From contig CM051521.1 of assembly GCA_028015205.1 (NCBI GenBank), forward strand, positions 108,786,513-108,850,512: a stretch of DNA of 64,000 bases, read 5' to 3'. Below are positions 37,901-48,794 of this stretch, piece by piece. Numbering within the stretch: position 1 is the first letter of the stretch; every line of letters begins with the position of its first letter. The notes below the pieces were generated by a model. That model was not told the origin of the DNA and searched no databases. It worked only from the letters and a program-made list of their open reading frames with translations. The position numbers and the translations under genes are program-made. This DNA comes from Mytilisepta virgata. Taxonomy: Eukaryota > Mollusca > Bivalvia > Mytilida > Mytilidae.

Positions 37901-40501
37901 ATCAATGATATTTCACCACCACAGTCCCCTTGTAGAGAACAACGCAGTTCAGCAACACTTGGGTCGCTATGACCTTCATTTCATGCTGCGGTGACTTTGG
38001 TTAAGTTTTGCGTTAGGTTCATTTCTTTTGAACTAAGCATAGTGTAGCAACGAAACTTCATCAGTGGATGTGCCTTGGATAGTACTGAGCATTCATTTAT
38101 ATTGACCTACATTTTAGGCGGGGCATCCGTGCCTTACAGACACAATTTCTATTTTTATTTGTTATTCAACAATTAAATATAACTTTTATGTTTTCCTTGT
38201 CAGAAAAAAATTTGAATTGAAAAGAAAACTGATTATCAAAGGGGAGCAACTCAGTAGATTTATTCTGTAACAGCAAAAGATACTTGAGCTTTGAACTTAA
38301 TTAGGTCGATTATTGACAACAAAAATATGTTCTAAAAAGAAAGGGTATATTTATGGGACTCTAAGGGCATCAAGAATGACCTACCCTTTTATTTGTTTAG
38401 GGCAAGCAAAATTATTTATTTCTACAAGCGTATGTATGAAATAATAAGTATCGACCGTTTCCGGAGCGAACTTGAAAAAATTCCTGATTTTTGCTAAGAA
38501 TAAAACCGCCCTGAGAATCAAGCATCTTTTATGGCTCACCTGACCTAAAAGACCATGTCTTGGCGTCCGTTGTGTTTGTATTAAACTTTCCTTTAAAGAT
38601 CTTCTGATCTGAAACCACTCGGCCAATTGGAACAAAACTTGGCAGCATTGGTCCTTAGGTGGTCCTGTCTCAGAATTATATCCGATGACCTGGCCCATCA
38701 TCAAAGATGGCCGCCAGCCAAACATAGTTTAACATAGGACCCTATGGGGAATTTAATTAAAGGTCTTCTTGGCTGAAACAACTTGGCCAATTGGAACAAA
38801 ACTTGGCAGCAATGGTCCTTAGTTGGTCCTCTTTCAGAATTATATCCCATGACCCCGCCCGTCATCCAAGATGATTGCCAAAACCAAACATAGTTTAGCA
38901 TAGGACCTAATGGGAAAAATCAGTGAAATTCTTGTTGGAAACCAATGAGCCAGTTAGCTTGACAGCAATGTTCCAGGCTGCAGTCAAGATGGACATAGTC
39001 CAAGTGAGCGATTCAGGCACGTGGGAGGCTCTAGTTTTTTTGGCCTTACTTATTTTTGTTAAATTGAATATTTAGTTTAAACATTAAATGATTTGTTTGC
39101 AATTATTAACAGAAATTGAATTAGGCAAGAAATCATTGTATGGGTAGTTTTTGTCTAGCCTGCGATGAAAAGTCGCGAAGGCGAGATATAGGTATTACTT
39201 TTGGACAATGGCAGCGGCGTAAACTTTTTTAAAGCTTTAATAACTTTACACATAATACCTACAATTAAGATTTATGGTCCACAGATAGCTTATCGTATAA
39301 GGTTTGCCCTGTATATTTGTCTTGTGACCCTCACTTCATTTTCATTGTTCACTGACTTCAGAAACATAAATGTAAAATCTGTGTCCAAGTTTCGTGGTTA
39401 CATCCATTTCTCAGCAACTATAATACCTAGGCCAGCCATAGTTGGTCCATAGATAGTTCTTAATGAGTACATGCCAGCCGGGCACCTGGCTTGGGACCTT
39501 GACCTCAATTTCATGCTTGAGTGACTCACATTCTCGTGGTCTAGTCCATTTCTTAGCAACTAGAGTACCTAGACCCACCATAATTGGTCAGTAGATAGTT
39601 CTTGGTGGGTACATGTCAGTCTGACACATGCCTTTTGACCTTGACCTCAATTTCACGTTTGAGTGACTTTCGTCCAAGTTTTTGATTAAGTCCAATTTTC
39701 AGCATTTGTAATACCTAGACCCACCGTGTTTGGTGTATTGATAGATCTTGGTGGGTTCCTGCAAGTCTGTCACCTGTCTCTGGACTTTGACCTCTATTTC
39801 ATGCTTGACTGACTTGTTTCTCGTTTTGGGATAATATCCATTTCTCAGCAACTGCAATACATAGACCTGCCATATTTGGTCTATTTTTCAGACAAATTAT
39901 CGCCTGACCATTTTTATTTTTTTAAACGCATTTTCCTTTGACTTGCAATGTCCATTATTCTGTGTCCATGTGCATACTCAGGCGAGACATGTAGTATGTC
40001 CACTCTTGTCGGTAACTTAATATATTGTTTTTTTTGTTTTAACCACATTATACATATTTATCTATACATATTAAGAAATCTACTGAGTGATTTGCATAAT
40101 TGATTTTATTTCAGAATGTATGGGTTTTTCCAGACATCATTTTATTTTGGTTATATGGCTTTATTTAGTATGGCATTAGGATTGATGTGTGGTAAGTAAG
40201 TTGGTAATATATATAGAATGGATGGATTACCAGTTTCACAATCATTTTGAAAGTTTGAACATCATAATACAAAAACATTTTCAATACATATAGAAACTGA
40301 GGTAGAGTAGAAAAAGGATGAAATATAATTTTTACTTCTTTTTAATTTTTATTTTGCCAAGTGCCAAACATACAGCTGAAAAATAATAACAGCAAAGTTA
40401 AATGGTTATGTTTAATATCTTTATTCTTTTCAGGAACATTTGGGTATGTAGGGACAAGTATATTTGTGAGAAAAATTTATTCTACTGTGAAGATAGATTA
40501 A
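22927..40501 (+). CDS. TM9SF3: Transmembrane 9 superfamily member 3
   Basis: Fifteen exons join in one frame to 582 aa (human about 589): 22927-23007, 27750-27945, 30644-30766, 31225-31385, 31837-31914, 32334-32465, 33103-33269, 33818-33912, 34817-34947, 35258-35397, 35745-35813, 36150-36296, 36683-36766, 40115-40191 and 40434-40501 (TAA). All introns are GT-AG. The protein starts [15 protein letters not shown], a signal peptide; residues about 25-215 are the lumenal domain ([32 protein letters not shown]). Nine hydrophobic segments follow from about 219 ([18 protein letters not shown]) to about 565. Near-identity to vertebrate TM9SF3 in blocks such as FGGSLY and RPIPEKKW sets it apart from TM9SF1/2/4. 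The C-terminus KID is a KxD motif for COPI-dependent Golgi retention. Nonaspanins act in Golgi/endosome membrane protein sorting. The ATG is chosen because it starts a signal peptide just below the promoter motifs. Confidence 0.97.
23008..24375. other. TM9SF3 intron 1, left part
   Basis: Intronic. A 94-codon plus-strand frame (23358-23642) has a few Cys and charged residues but no recognised domain and lacks good splice context. No other feature seen. Confidence 0.5.
24376..25156. mobile_element. Non-autonomous DNA transposon, CAGGGTTCTC ends, copy 1
   Basis: The ends CAGGGTTCTCACTAAG and, inverted, CAGGGTTCTCGCTAAG form 16-bp terminal inverted repeats with one mismatch. The flanks carry the 5-bp direct repeat GTTAT. 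The left subterminal region has two palindromic words of the type GATGAGTCC..GGACTCATC (about 24402-24473). The right has GCGTCC..GGACGC words (about 25064-25132). There is no transposase. It lies in TM9SF3 intron 1. A hAT-like element is possible, but 5 bp is not the usual 8-bp hAT duplication. Confidence 0.75.
26165..27378. mobile_element. Non-autonomous DNA transposon, CAGGGTTCTC ends, copy 2
   Basis: The ends CAGGGTTCTCCCCAG and, inverted, CAGTGTTCTCCCCAG form 15-bp terminal inverted repeats with one mismatch, flanked by the 5-bp direct repeat TATGT (26160-26164 and 27379-27383). The left subterminal region has at least four copies of a CCGCAGCG(CCTT/TCAT) word (26191-26281). The interior is AT-rich with no transposase. 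It shares the terminal core with copy 1 but not the internal sequence, so it is a related family. Confidence 0.75.
28610..28808. mobile_element. Small MITE with G/C-run arms
   Basis: Ends AGGGCTATTCCGG and GGAATAGCCCT are inverted repeats. The match continues inward as AAAAAAATGTATGGGGGG against CCCCCCCATACCATTTTTT. Internal text contains further copies of 'TTGTATGGGT'. About 199 bp long, with no coding capacity, in TM9SF3 intron 2. Confidence 0.75.
28910..30316 (+). mobile_element. Helitron-like tandem-unit element (copy B)
   Basis: About eight diverged units of roughly 150-158 bp. Each carries variants of TTCTTGTTTCTGATTGGCTG (near 28965, 29120, 29280, 29430, 29580, 29727, 29880, 30030), then CTCCTCTGAAACTACAAGTG and AACATGGCTGCCATGGG. 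It ends with the hairpin GAGCTCCTAGGAGCCTCTGG (CTRR end) at about 30294-30313. A further fragment follows to about 30550. It fills most of TM9SF3 intron 2. The open frames here are shadows of the repeats. Confidence 0.7.
31691..31714. repeat. Poly-T/poly-G junction
   Basis: A T run followed directly by a G run in TM9SF3 intron 4. Simple sequence. Confidence 0.8.
34148..34672. mobile_element. TA-flanked MITE, CAGTGGAAC ends
   Basis: The ends CAGTGGAACTATCTTAAAC and, inverted, CAGTGGAACCTACATAAAC match at all but a few positions, and both are flanked by TA. Pogo/Tc1-mariner-type elements insert at TA and often have such ends. No transposase is present. It lies in TM9SF3 intron 8. Confidence 0.75.
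37634..38145 (+). mobile_element. Tandem-unit element, TGCCCTGCC-head family
   Basis: It begins with a hairpin head (TGCCCTGCCACG...GTGGCTGGGGCA, about 37636-37663) and has two to three units of about 153 bp marked by 'CAGTTCAGCAACACTTGGGT' (about 37793 and 37946). It ends near GGCGGGGCATCCGTGCC (about 38118). Unit sequence differs from the neighbouring elements. It is in TM9SF3 intron 13. Confidence 0.65.
38529..39036 (+). mobile_element. Helitron-like tandem-unit element (copy C)
   Basis: The start GGCTCACCTGACCTAAAAGA and the end GAGCGATTCAGGCACGTGGG followed by CTAG match copy D at 46.9-47.7 kb. Two units about 164 bp apart carry GGCCAATTGG (38621 and 38785), 'AAACTTGGCAGCA' and 'AACATAGTTTAACATAGGAC'. 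It is in TM9SF3 intron 13. Minus-strand frames at 38381-38901 are shadows. Confidence 0.75.
39151..40016 (+). mobile_element. Tandem-unit element with GCGAAGGCGAGA head (copy E1)
   Basis: The head hairpin CCTGCGATG..AAGTCGCGAAGGCGAG is followed by four to five units of about 150 bp with 'CTCAGCAACT.TAATACCTAG', 'GGTGGGTACATG' and 'TTGACCTCAATTTCATG' words. It ends at 'CATACTCAGGCGAGACATG'. The same head, units and tail occur at 41491-42715. It lies in TM9SF3 intron 13, about 100 bp before exon 14. Confidence 0.75.
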
Positions 40502-40720
40502 AACTAGTGAAAACAACTGAAGAGGAAAGATAAATTGACTGTGATTTTTGTGTGTGGGACTATAATCTACAATCCATATGATGGGCAAATAGAATGTCAG
40601 AGCTATTCCAGATTGGTGGATGATTTGGAAGTTTTTATTGTACATTTCATTAGGAGCACCTTTTTTTTAACTGTATAGATCAGAGTAAGGTGTTTCCAAA
40701 AATATTTGAAACTTGTTTAA

Positions 40721-40726
40721 AATAAA
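40721..40726 (+). terminator. Proximal poly(A) signal of TM9SF3
   Basis: AATAAA about 220 bp after the TM9SF3 stop codon. It would give a short 3' UTR; more distal signals exist. Confidence 0.45.
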
Positions 40727-41490
40727 TGTATGGTGGGACAATATTGATATAATATTCATATCATAGAAGGAAGATCTGAAAAGGTTGATTTATGTAGCAC
40801 ATACTACTTGGATAAAATTTGAAAAGCAGAATCTTGTGTACCTAGCATTTAGTATTCAAAGATATTTTATAAAAGATGACACTACTTGTATTTATTACTC
40901 ACATATGCTTAATTTATTTCAATAGAACTTTGTTTAAATTTTTGGACCATCATTGTTATCTTCAATTACTATTAGACTGTACATGTTTAAGTATGTCATG
41001 GTTTGTTTTTGTAAATCTGTTGCCTATTTGAACAGCTGAAGTTCAGTGTAATACTTAAAAGTCCCTGAAAATTTTCTGATTTCAAATACCACAAAAATAA
41101 CTGCCAATTTTAAAACATGGTGAAAATAATTTATAAACATACCTTAATCAGATTCTGTGGGGTCATCTCGTTTCGTTTTATAAACATAATTTGTTATATA
41201 ATAAAATTGTACAGAAAAGATTTGTCACGACATGAAATGAAAGGAAGTGCTGTTTTAACTTGTTGAATTTTGCTTTTTAATGTTGTAAGGCTGTGAAAAG
41301 ATGATTGAATGGGAAGTGTATGATTTATTTTGTCACATCAAGAAATGTAAGTGTTCTTTGAACATATTTTGTAAGAATGTATGCTGATGTAATTGATTGC
41401 AAAATTAACTTAACATTCCATATAGATGTATTATTCATCCCATTTCTCATTTTCATAAATTGAGCTTCAGTGGGTCAAATTTCATATCAT

Positions 41491-42715
41491 TTTTGTCCTT
41501 CCTGCGACGAAGTCGTGAAGGTGTGATATAGGTTTTATTTTCCAGCGGCGGCGTAAACTTTTTGAAACTTTAGTTAACTTGCACACATACCTACAATTAA
41601 GATTTTTGGTATAAACTTTGCTGCAGTATACCTGTCTTGTGACCCTGACCTCGTTTTCATGGTTCACTGACTTATGGTTAAATCTATTTCTCAGCAACTT
41701 TAATACCTAGGCCAGTCATGTTTGGTTCATAGATAGTTCTTAGTGAGTACATGCCAGTCTGACACCTGGCTTGGGACATTACCTCAATTTCATGCTTCAG
41801 TAACTGTCTCATTTTCGTGGTTAAGTCCATTTCTCAGCAACTATAATACCTAGACTAACCATATTTGGTAAATAGATAGTTCTTTGTGGATACATGTCAG
41901 TCTGACACCTGCCTTTTGACACATCTCAAAGTCATGGTTGAATGACCTGCATCACATTTCTTAGCAACTGTAATACCTAAGCCCACCATATCTGGTAACA
42001 AAATAGTTCTTAGTAGGCACATGTCAGTCTGACACCTGTCTCTGAACCTTGACCTCAATTTCATGTTTTCATGTGACTTGTGTTACAGTTTTGTCAATTT
42101 CTCAGAAACTGAAATACCTAGACCCATCATATTTGGTCTGTTGATAGTTCTAAATGGGTACGTGCCAGTCTGACACTTGTCTCTGGACCTTGACCTCAAT
42201 TTCATGCTTCAGTGACTGTCACATTTCCGAGGTGTCCATTTCTCAGCAACTGTAATACCTAGACGCACCATATTTGGTCAATAGATAGTACTTAGTGGCT
42301 ATATGTTGATATGACACATGCCTTTTGACCTTGACCTCAATTTCATGATTGAGTGACTTGTATCACATTTTCATGATTAAGTCCATTTCTTAGCAACTAT
42401 AATGCCTAGACCCACCTTATTTGGTGTATTTATACTTTCTTGATGGGTACCAGGCAGTCTGATACCTACCTATCTCTGGATCTTGAAGTCAATTTCATGG
42501 TTGAGTGACTTGCATCCAAGTTTCGTGATTTAGTCCGGTTCTCAGCAATTGTAATACCTAGTCCCACCATATTTGGTCCATTTGCATGAAATTTTTGAGA
42601 TGTTTTGCCTGACCATTGCAATTTCTTTTAATGCATATTCCTTGGACTTGCAATAGTAGCCATCTGGGTCCATGTGCATACTCAGGCGATACATTTGGTG
42701 TGTCCACTCTTGTTG
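41491..42715 (+). mobile_element. Tandem-unit element with GCGAAGGCGAGA head (copy E2)
   Basis: The head CCTGCGACGAAGTCGTGAAGG is followed by about seven units of roughly 145-160 bp with the same words as copy E1 (CTCAGCAACTGTAATACCTA, GTCAGTCTGACACCTG, CTTGACCTCAATTTCATG), ending 'CATACTCAGGCGATACATTT'. It is longer than E1 by several units, so copy number has changed since they split. It lies within the likely long 3' UTR of TM9SF3. Confidence 0.75.
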
Positions 42716-43494
42716 TTTGACTGAATGGATTGGAATTTATTGAATATTGCCTTTTAATTAAGATTTTGTTACTTTGTTAAAAATTTTGAATTGTTCTAAA
42801 TCTACTGTATGTAGTTGCATCGAGTGATTTATAGCTTTGAAGTTGCTATGAATTGAATTGTATAAAGTATTGTTAGCTTGTAAATTCAAAATTATATATT
42901 TTTAAAACAACAGTGTGTAATGGGGAATAGACATGAATAATTTTTGATGATATGACAAAAATTTTACATGTGTAGATGCACTTGCTGTTCATAGAATCAG
43001 ATATTATTTGCCAAGAATAAACATAAAATTTACAATAGTGTCAGGAAACATATTTACAAGTTTTAGAAAGATCATGGTATTGTCTTTCACTTTCCAGAGG
43101 GAAAATTTGTGAACACTGAATCACATACTAGTTGCCATTTATATAGAATGTCATATCAGTTGTTTCATATCAAATCCCGCATCAACCCCACAACACCGAT
43201 ATGGGGTAAGATTTGAAAGAAACTGACATCATATTCTCTTCAGCATATGTTGTTTATTTTGACGCCATCACTTGATTCTTTAGGAGTGTGATCTGGGTAT
43301 CATGCCTTTCGCATATGGCAAGTTAATTTCTGGCTGTATCATGGGCAAAACTACCTGTATCAATGTGATAAATACCTTTAAGCCATATATAACATCAAAA
43401 GGATGCACAAGTTGAATTGTTGTAATATGTCTGGTGGTTCTCAGAATTTGACATGTAAAAAGTATTAATGTATGATGTATTGTATATTACTGTA

Positions 43495-43500
43495 AATAAA
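43495..43500 (+). terminator. Distal poly(A) signal candidate of TM9SF3
   Basis: AATAAA about 3 kb after the stop, with another at 43016-43021. If used, the mRNA would carry tandem-unit element E2 in its 3' UTR. Confidence 0.35.
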
Positions 43501-44099
43501 AGTATTTAATAATGGTGAAAACAAATTATGAGAAATATTTTTGTCGGATCCCCCGGATCAAAACGGATGCAGTCAAATTTCACAGTTGTGTGTTTGATTT
43601 TAGGTTAGTTGAATCAAATTAATAGATGATCCAGTAGATGAAACATTAAATGTAGTTAAAAAAGAACGTTAAAGAATAGAAGGATGGTGGAGTAAATGAA
43701 TGAATAATGGCAAATAATTTAAAGTAATAAGTTGCAGGAGCTTGCAAAATTACCTGAATTGCCATAGCCGAGAGCAGGTCTAGTAACCCCTTCAATGACT
43801 GCAGATAAAGAAGGTGTGCACTTCCTATTTTGGACAGATTTTAATTGTTATTTTACCATATTTTCCCTTTGTGGACATTTAACATTAGTCCTGCTATAGG
43901 TGTCATCTCTGACTTGTTTTCATTAACATTATACAAACTGCACAGTGGTAGCACAAAGAAGATTAAGATCTTTACCTCCTATTTATATAATGCTTTTGAC
44001 TGTTCCTCAGTCCTTTTGTCATCACTTAGTTGTAGGCTGGATACAACCTTCATTTATTTTTGGGTCTGATCCTGTTCAAATTTAGTTAATGTTTCCCAA

Positions 44100-44420
44100 T
44101 CATCAATACCTCAGATGAGTTTGTTTCTTAAGGAAAATCTGATATGGGAACCAGTTTTTGGGAGGGGCTTGCAAAAATGTCAATTTTTTATTCCTGTCGC
44201 ATGGATAGCATCTTAATTATTTGTTGGATGCTCTTCAAATTTCTACTAATTTTAAAATACTTCGAAGGAGTTTCACAGAAAACTCTAAAAAGTCGAAAAC
44301 TTTTTTTTTGAGGGGGACTTGCAAATATATCCGATGTTAAATCTTGTCACCGGGATATTTTTTTCATGGTTTTCTCTACTGGGACGAAAGTCCCGGAAGG
44401 CGAGACATATGCTTACTAAA
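44100..44420 (+). repeat. Two-unit tandem repeat plus hairpin head
   Basis: Two units about 175 bp apart share 'GGGAGGGGCTTGCAAA' / 'GAGGGGGACTTGCAAA' (44160 and 44322) and 'GTCAC/GCGGGATA' words. They are followed at 44383-44410 by the head hairpin GGGACGAAAGTCCCGGAAGG with GCGAGAC, the same head type as 16469, 39154 and 41500. Possibly a truncated member of that family. Confidence 0.55.
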
Positions 44421-45699
44421 GGTGCTTTCATATTGACAGATCTGATTACCTACATATCTGGAACTTGTTTGTCGTGATATGTTGTTGAGGGTACCTGATT
44501 CTAGCTATAAAAATGAACATTTTTACCAGTTTGCAAACGTAAAAAGGCCGTTCTTAAAAGAATGCTTAATAAATTGTTTGGACATATATTGACAGCCTGT
44601 GATGGTGTGAATATGTGCAAAACTACTACAAACTCCAAATGTCAGATGTATAGTATAGTAGGAAAGAATGGATATGGTGGTAAGTTTATAGAACAGGAAT
44701 TAAGCTGAGAGAAAATTTTTGTACTGCTGTAAATTCAAGACGGGTACCTACTACTGGTTTAAGCATGATTCTCTAAATGCAAATGTTGATTGCTTCACAT
44801 GTCTTTTATTGAAGGAATAGCTCCTGTGGCGGGAGCTCAACCCATAGAGCTGCCTAGCGCATCCCCAGGTGGCGGATAGGGGAGACCCTCTCGTTGGATG
44901 GGGGGGGGGGGGGGTCAACTCAAATACGTAAAGCCTGTCCGCGGACCATATTTGGTAACCTGTTTGGAGAATTCCACACTACTTTACGCTAAAGACCCCT
45001 TCTGTAGTTTCGAAAAACAGTAGGCTGATGCCCACTACAGAAGGCTAAATTATCCGATCCTACCCAACCATCCTTTTACAGTGGCAGTCAGAATAGGTTC
45101 CCATTTGTGTCCAATCCCACCCCTTTTTGAATTTTGATAAATTGGACTGGTTCTCGTCCTGAAAAAAAAACATGAAATATTTGCCAGTGGACGTTAAGGA
45201 CACTGCTTTATGGCCAAATAACAAATTATACGCCATTACATGCAAAGAAATCTAACTATTTTGCCGACAATCACAGTCCATGAATCTTGTATCTCTTCTA
45301 CTTACGATGCTTTCATTGGCACTGTGTTATCCATTGTTTACAGATATTTTGAAATGCGTTTTAAAGCGGCACATGTCAGAGTACCTTGTAACCCCTGACC
45401 ATTCTGGGACTTAAAAGAATACGACCTATCTTCCGTTGGTACAGACGAGCAATTTAGGTAGACGTGAAATTGAACTTTCCGTTTTTATTTAAACCATTAT
45501 GATATTTTTCTAGAATATTAGGTCTGGTAGCGTTTGTCGAAATGTATATATGTGCAACGAGTATTTGAATTGTAACGTCTCCGTACCCATTGGTTTGTGT
45601 GTTAAACTCGCAGTGGCGGATACAGGAATACCATAATCCGTGCGTGCGATTGACTATCCGCATATCTTGTGTACGCAAATAGTTAATTCATCTTTTGGC
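44421..45699. other. Intergenic DNA with a poly-G tract
   Basis: No exon seen. A G run of about 16 lies at 44900-44914, just after a GC-richer stretch (44823-44900) that may be a repeat fragment of unknown type. Open frames of 61-74 codons on the minus strand have no recognisable domain. Confidence 0.5.
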
Positions 45700-46170
45700 C
45701 TCTTTTGCTCATATTTGGTATCATGATTGGGCATGACCTGAGGATGCGCATAATATTATACCAATTTCGCGGTTTATCGATATCTGCAATAGTTAAAGCC
45801 CCCATCATATGGGTGGACTGATTATCTTGTTTAAGCAAGTATCGGCGGAATGTATTTTATTATTGGTATTATGGTTTGGTATGACCTGAACACGCACATA
45901 TTTTACCGAATTCACAGTTGATTAATTTTTTGCAAGAGTTATAGTATCTTTAATATCCAGTCTGAATATTTTGTCTGAACAAGTACTCATTATTTTCTTC
46001 TGTGGATTTTTTTCATATATGGTCAGCTGTTTGGGCATGGACTTACCATGTGAATATTATACCGATTTCATGACTGGTTGATTATTTGCAAGAGTTATAG
46101 TCCTTTCCATATCTGCCGTCTTGTAAGAATTATAACCTATTTCATATCTGTTGTCTGATAAGTTTGTGTA
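45700..46170 (+). repeat. Tandem repeat, about three units
   Basis: Three diverged units of roughly 150 bp share 'GGGCATGACCTGAGGATGCG'-type text, 'ATTATACC.ATTTC' and 'GATTATTTGCAAGAGTTATAG'. Sequence differs from the other tandem families here, but unit length is the same. Confidence 0.55.
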
Positions 46171-46863
46171 AAAGTCTTTTGGGTTGACATGTTCATACCT
46201 TATATAATACTTGGGCATTATGCAACTTGCCATACATTATATCCTTAGCTGAAATTTGGCTTCCTATTTCGGTATTTTTGGTTGAGTACTTCTTGTTTAA
46301 TATAAGTTTGGTTTTTGGTCTTCCAAATAAGTAACAGACCTTTCCCGAGCCACCTGTATGTTTGTCCATACCCCCATTTTGTGTGTGCAACTAGTTTTTT
46401 TAAGCACTTTGTTCACATTTCGGGTGGGGGTATTGTAGCACGACAACGCTTGTATTTTCATTTTACTGATGTTATAGATATTTATATCTGAACATTTAGT
46501 TTGAAGTTTGAAGTGTCTTAATGTCTTTGTGCATGGTAAGTAAATGTTGGACCGTTAAATGTAACGATATTGGAGAGCGAGCGAATTGAAAACAGGACCT
46601 AAATTTGTATCAACTTTCCGTTTTATCGGTAATAAACATTCGGGTATAATTGAAACCGCATCATACTTTCTCATTATCAACTTTGAAACCTTTTAAAAAA
46701 GTACTGTTGATTTTGAGTCATACATTGGAATTTCAATCATTCATTTTTGGGCCTTTCAAAAAGATGATGGGAAATCATTGCATCCTGTAGCGCAACTTAC
46801 AGGATAAAAGTTATACGTTTTTATCTGTAGTTCGTAATAATGAACAAACGGATATCTGTCCTT

Positions 46864-47691
46864 TTAGCTCACCTGGCCCAAAGGGCCATGTGATCTATTG
46901 TCACCACTTGCAGTCCGTCGTCGTAAACTTTCCTTTAAAGATCTTCTCCACTGGGCCAATTGAAACAAAACTTGGCAGCAATGATCCTTAGGTGGTCCTC
47001 TTTGAGATTTATATCCGATGACTCCGCCCATCATCCAAAATGGCCGCCAGAGCCGAACTTAGTTTAACATTGGACCATATGGGAAATTTACTTAAAAATC
47101 TTCTTGTCTGAAACCACTTGGCCAATTGGAAGAAAACTAGGCAGCAATGGTCCATAGGGGGTTCTCTATCAAAAATGTAACCCATGACTCGGTCCGTCAC
47201 CACAGCCAAACATAGTTCAACATAGAACCCTATGCAAAATTTACTTAAAGATCTTCTTTTTCGAAACCACTTGGCCAGCTGGAACAAAACTTGGCAGCAA
47301 TGGTCCTTAGGTTGTTCTCTTTCTGAATTATATCCGATGGCTCGACCAGGATAGCAGCCAGAGCCGAACATAGTTAAACATAGGACTCTATGCGAAATTT
47401 ACTGAAAGATCTTCTTGTCTGAAACCACTTGGCCAATTGGAACAAATTTGATAGATATGGTCCTTAGTTGGTCCTCTTTCAGAATTATATCCGATGTTGA
47501 TCCTGTCCACTGTGACTATCCAAGATGGCTGCCAGAGCGTAACTTAGTTTAACATAGGACCTAATGGGAAAGTTCACTGAAAGATCTTGAACTGAAACTA
47601 GTGAGCCAATGGGATTTGGCAGAAATGTTCCAGGCTGCCAGTGGAGATGGACATAGTCCAGGGAGCGATACAGGCTCCTGGGAGCCTCTAG
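46864..47691 (+). mobile_element. Helitron-like tandem-unit element (copy D, most complete)
   Basis: It begins TTTTAGCTCACC followed by the hairpin GGCCCAAAGGGCC, and ends with the 16-nt hairpin AGGCTCCTGGGAGCCT followed directly by CTAG and then TTTT. Four units of about 153-166 bp carry GGCCAATTGG-type words (46953, 47120, 47273, 47431), 'ACTTGGCAGCAATGGTCCTT' and 'AAGATGGC.GCCAGAGC'. CTRR after a hairpin is the Helitron 3' end. There is no Rep/helicase. The minus-strand frames at 47009-47766 are shadows. Confidence 0.8.
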
Positions 47692-48794
47692 TTTTACTCT
47701 ATTAGATTGCCTATATATGCAGATGCAAATAGCAGTTTTTAATGCTAATATTTTGCTTCTGTCCAAAGGTCATAGTATGATGAATCTTGTAGTCACATTT
47801 TGGATAAAACAAGGGGTTGTCTTTTCTTGTGGTACTGTTATATTCACAAATCTCGTCATAAACCAAAAGAAAGTTTTGAATTGAAGAAATGTGTGTCTCA
47901 TTTGCTCAGCCCTGTCCTTATATTGTTTGAGCTACACTAATTTCGTCAATTCGGATTTTTTATGTTGCTTGATATTAAAAATTTTCGTTTATAATCATCG
48001 TAAAATTTCTAAGCAAAGACATAGGCGTTTGCTTATCATTTTGGCATCAACATCTGGCCTATAGTTTCAGTTCTTCTTCTTCCATGTATGGAACCGAATT
48101 CTGACTGAATGTATATGGTTCCGCTCCATACTTTTGTCCTACGGTTTATGCATCAATAAAGAAATATAATTTGTCGGAGTGCGTATTAGGCTTATTAAAA
48201 ATTGCATCATAAAATGCGCCGCTGTATACTTTTAATCCCAAAATTACTTCATAAGTTTTCAAATTTATTTTATATAGTTCATAATTATGATTCTTTTCGT
48301 ACAGTAAAAAAGTTGTGTAAACAGAACTGGTGTTTGTTATTTTATTACTGCCTGGATTTTTTTACAATTATATATACAACAGTAAGTAAATAACAAGTAA
48401 CAACATATCACTTAACAAGTATGAGACAAGTTATATTCATCCTCGTTATATCATGCAAGAGAGACAACACAGAATCCTCTAACAGAGGTACATATAAACC
48501 TACCACTGATTCTAATGTGGATATTAAGTTTTTAACCAATATAAAAATATTACAAAATAAGATTTTATTGTCCATTACCATAAAGTATGTTACAACAATA
48601 TTCATGTTCAGAGCTTATGTACCGTTATTCGCATTTAAAAAAAAATGTGACATAATTTCTAAACATCTTCCAGTTTTTCTCCGTTGTCCAAAGAAAACCG
48701 ACGAAAATGAAAGATACCATTTTCAATTTTCTGATAACGGCCAACGGCGTTTTTATCTAGTACATGTAAACATAAATTCAGTATAAATATCACT
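47692..48794. other. 3' flank of the tolloid gene
   Basis: Probable 3' UTR (minus strand) and intergenic DNA. TTTATT at 48341-48346 and 48264-48269 would be AATAAA on the minus strand, about 450-530 bp after the tolloid stop codon. A 121-codon plus-strand frame (48421-48786) is antisense to this region and has no recognisable domain. Confidence 0.45.

Noticed and set aside
47009..47766. Minus-strand frames of 93-120 codons with similar repeated peptides
   Set aside because: They are reverse translations of the tandem units of Helitron-like copy D; the repeated peptide reflects DNA repeats, not protein domains.
48421..48786. 121-codon plus-strand open frame
   Set aside because: It is antisense to the tolloid 3' flank, has no recognised domain and no splice or promoter context; compositional chance is likelier.
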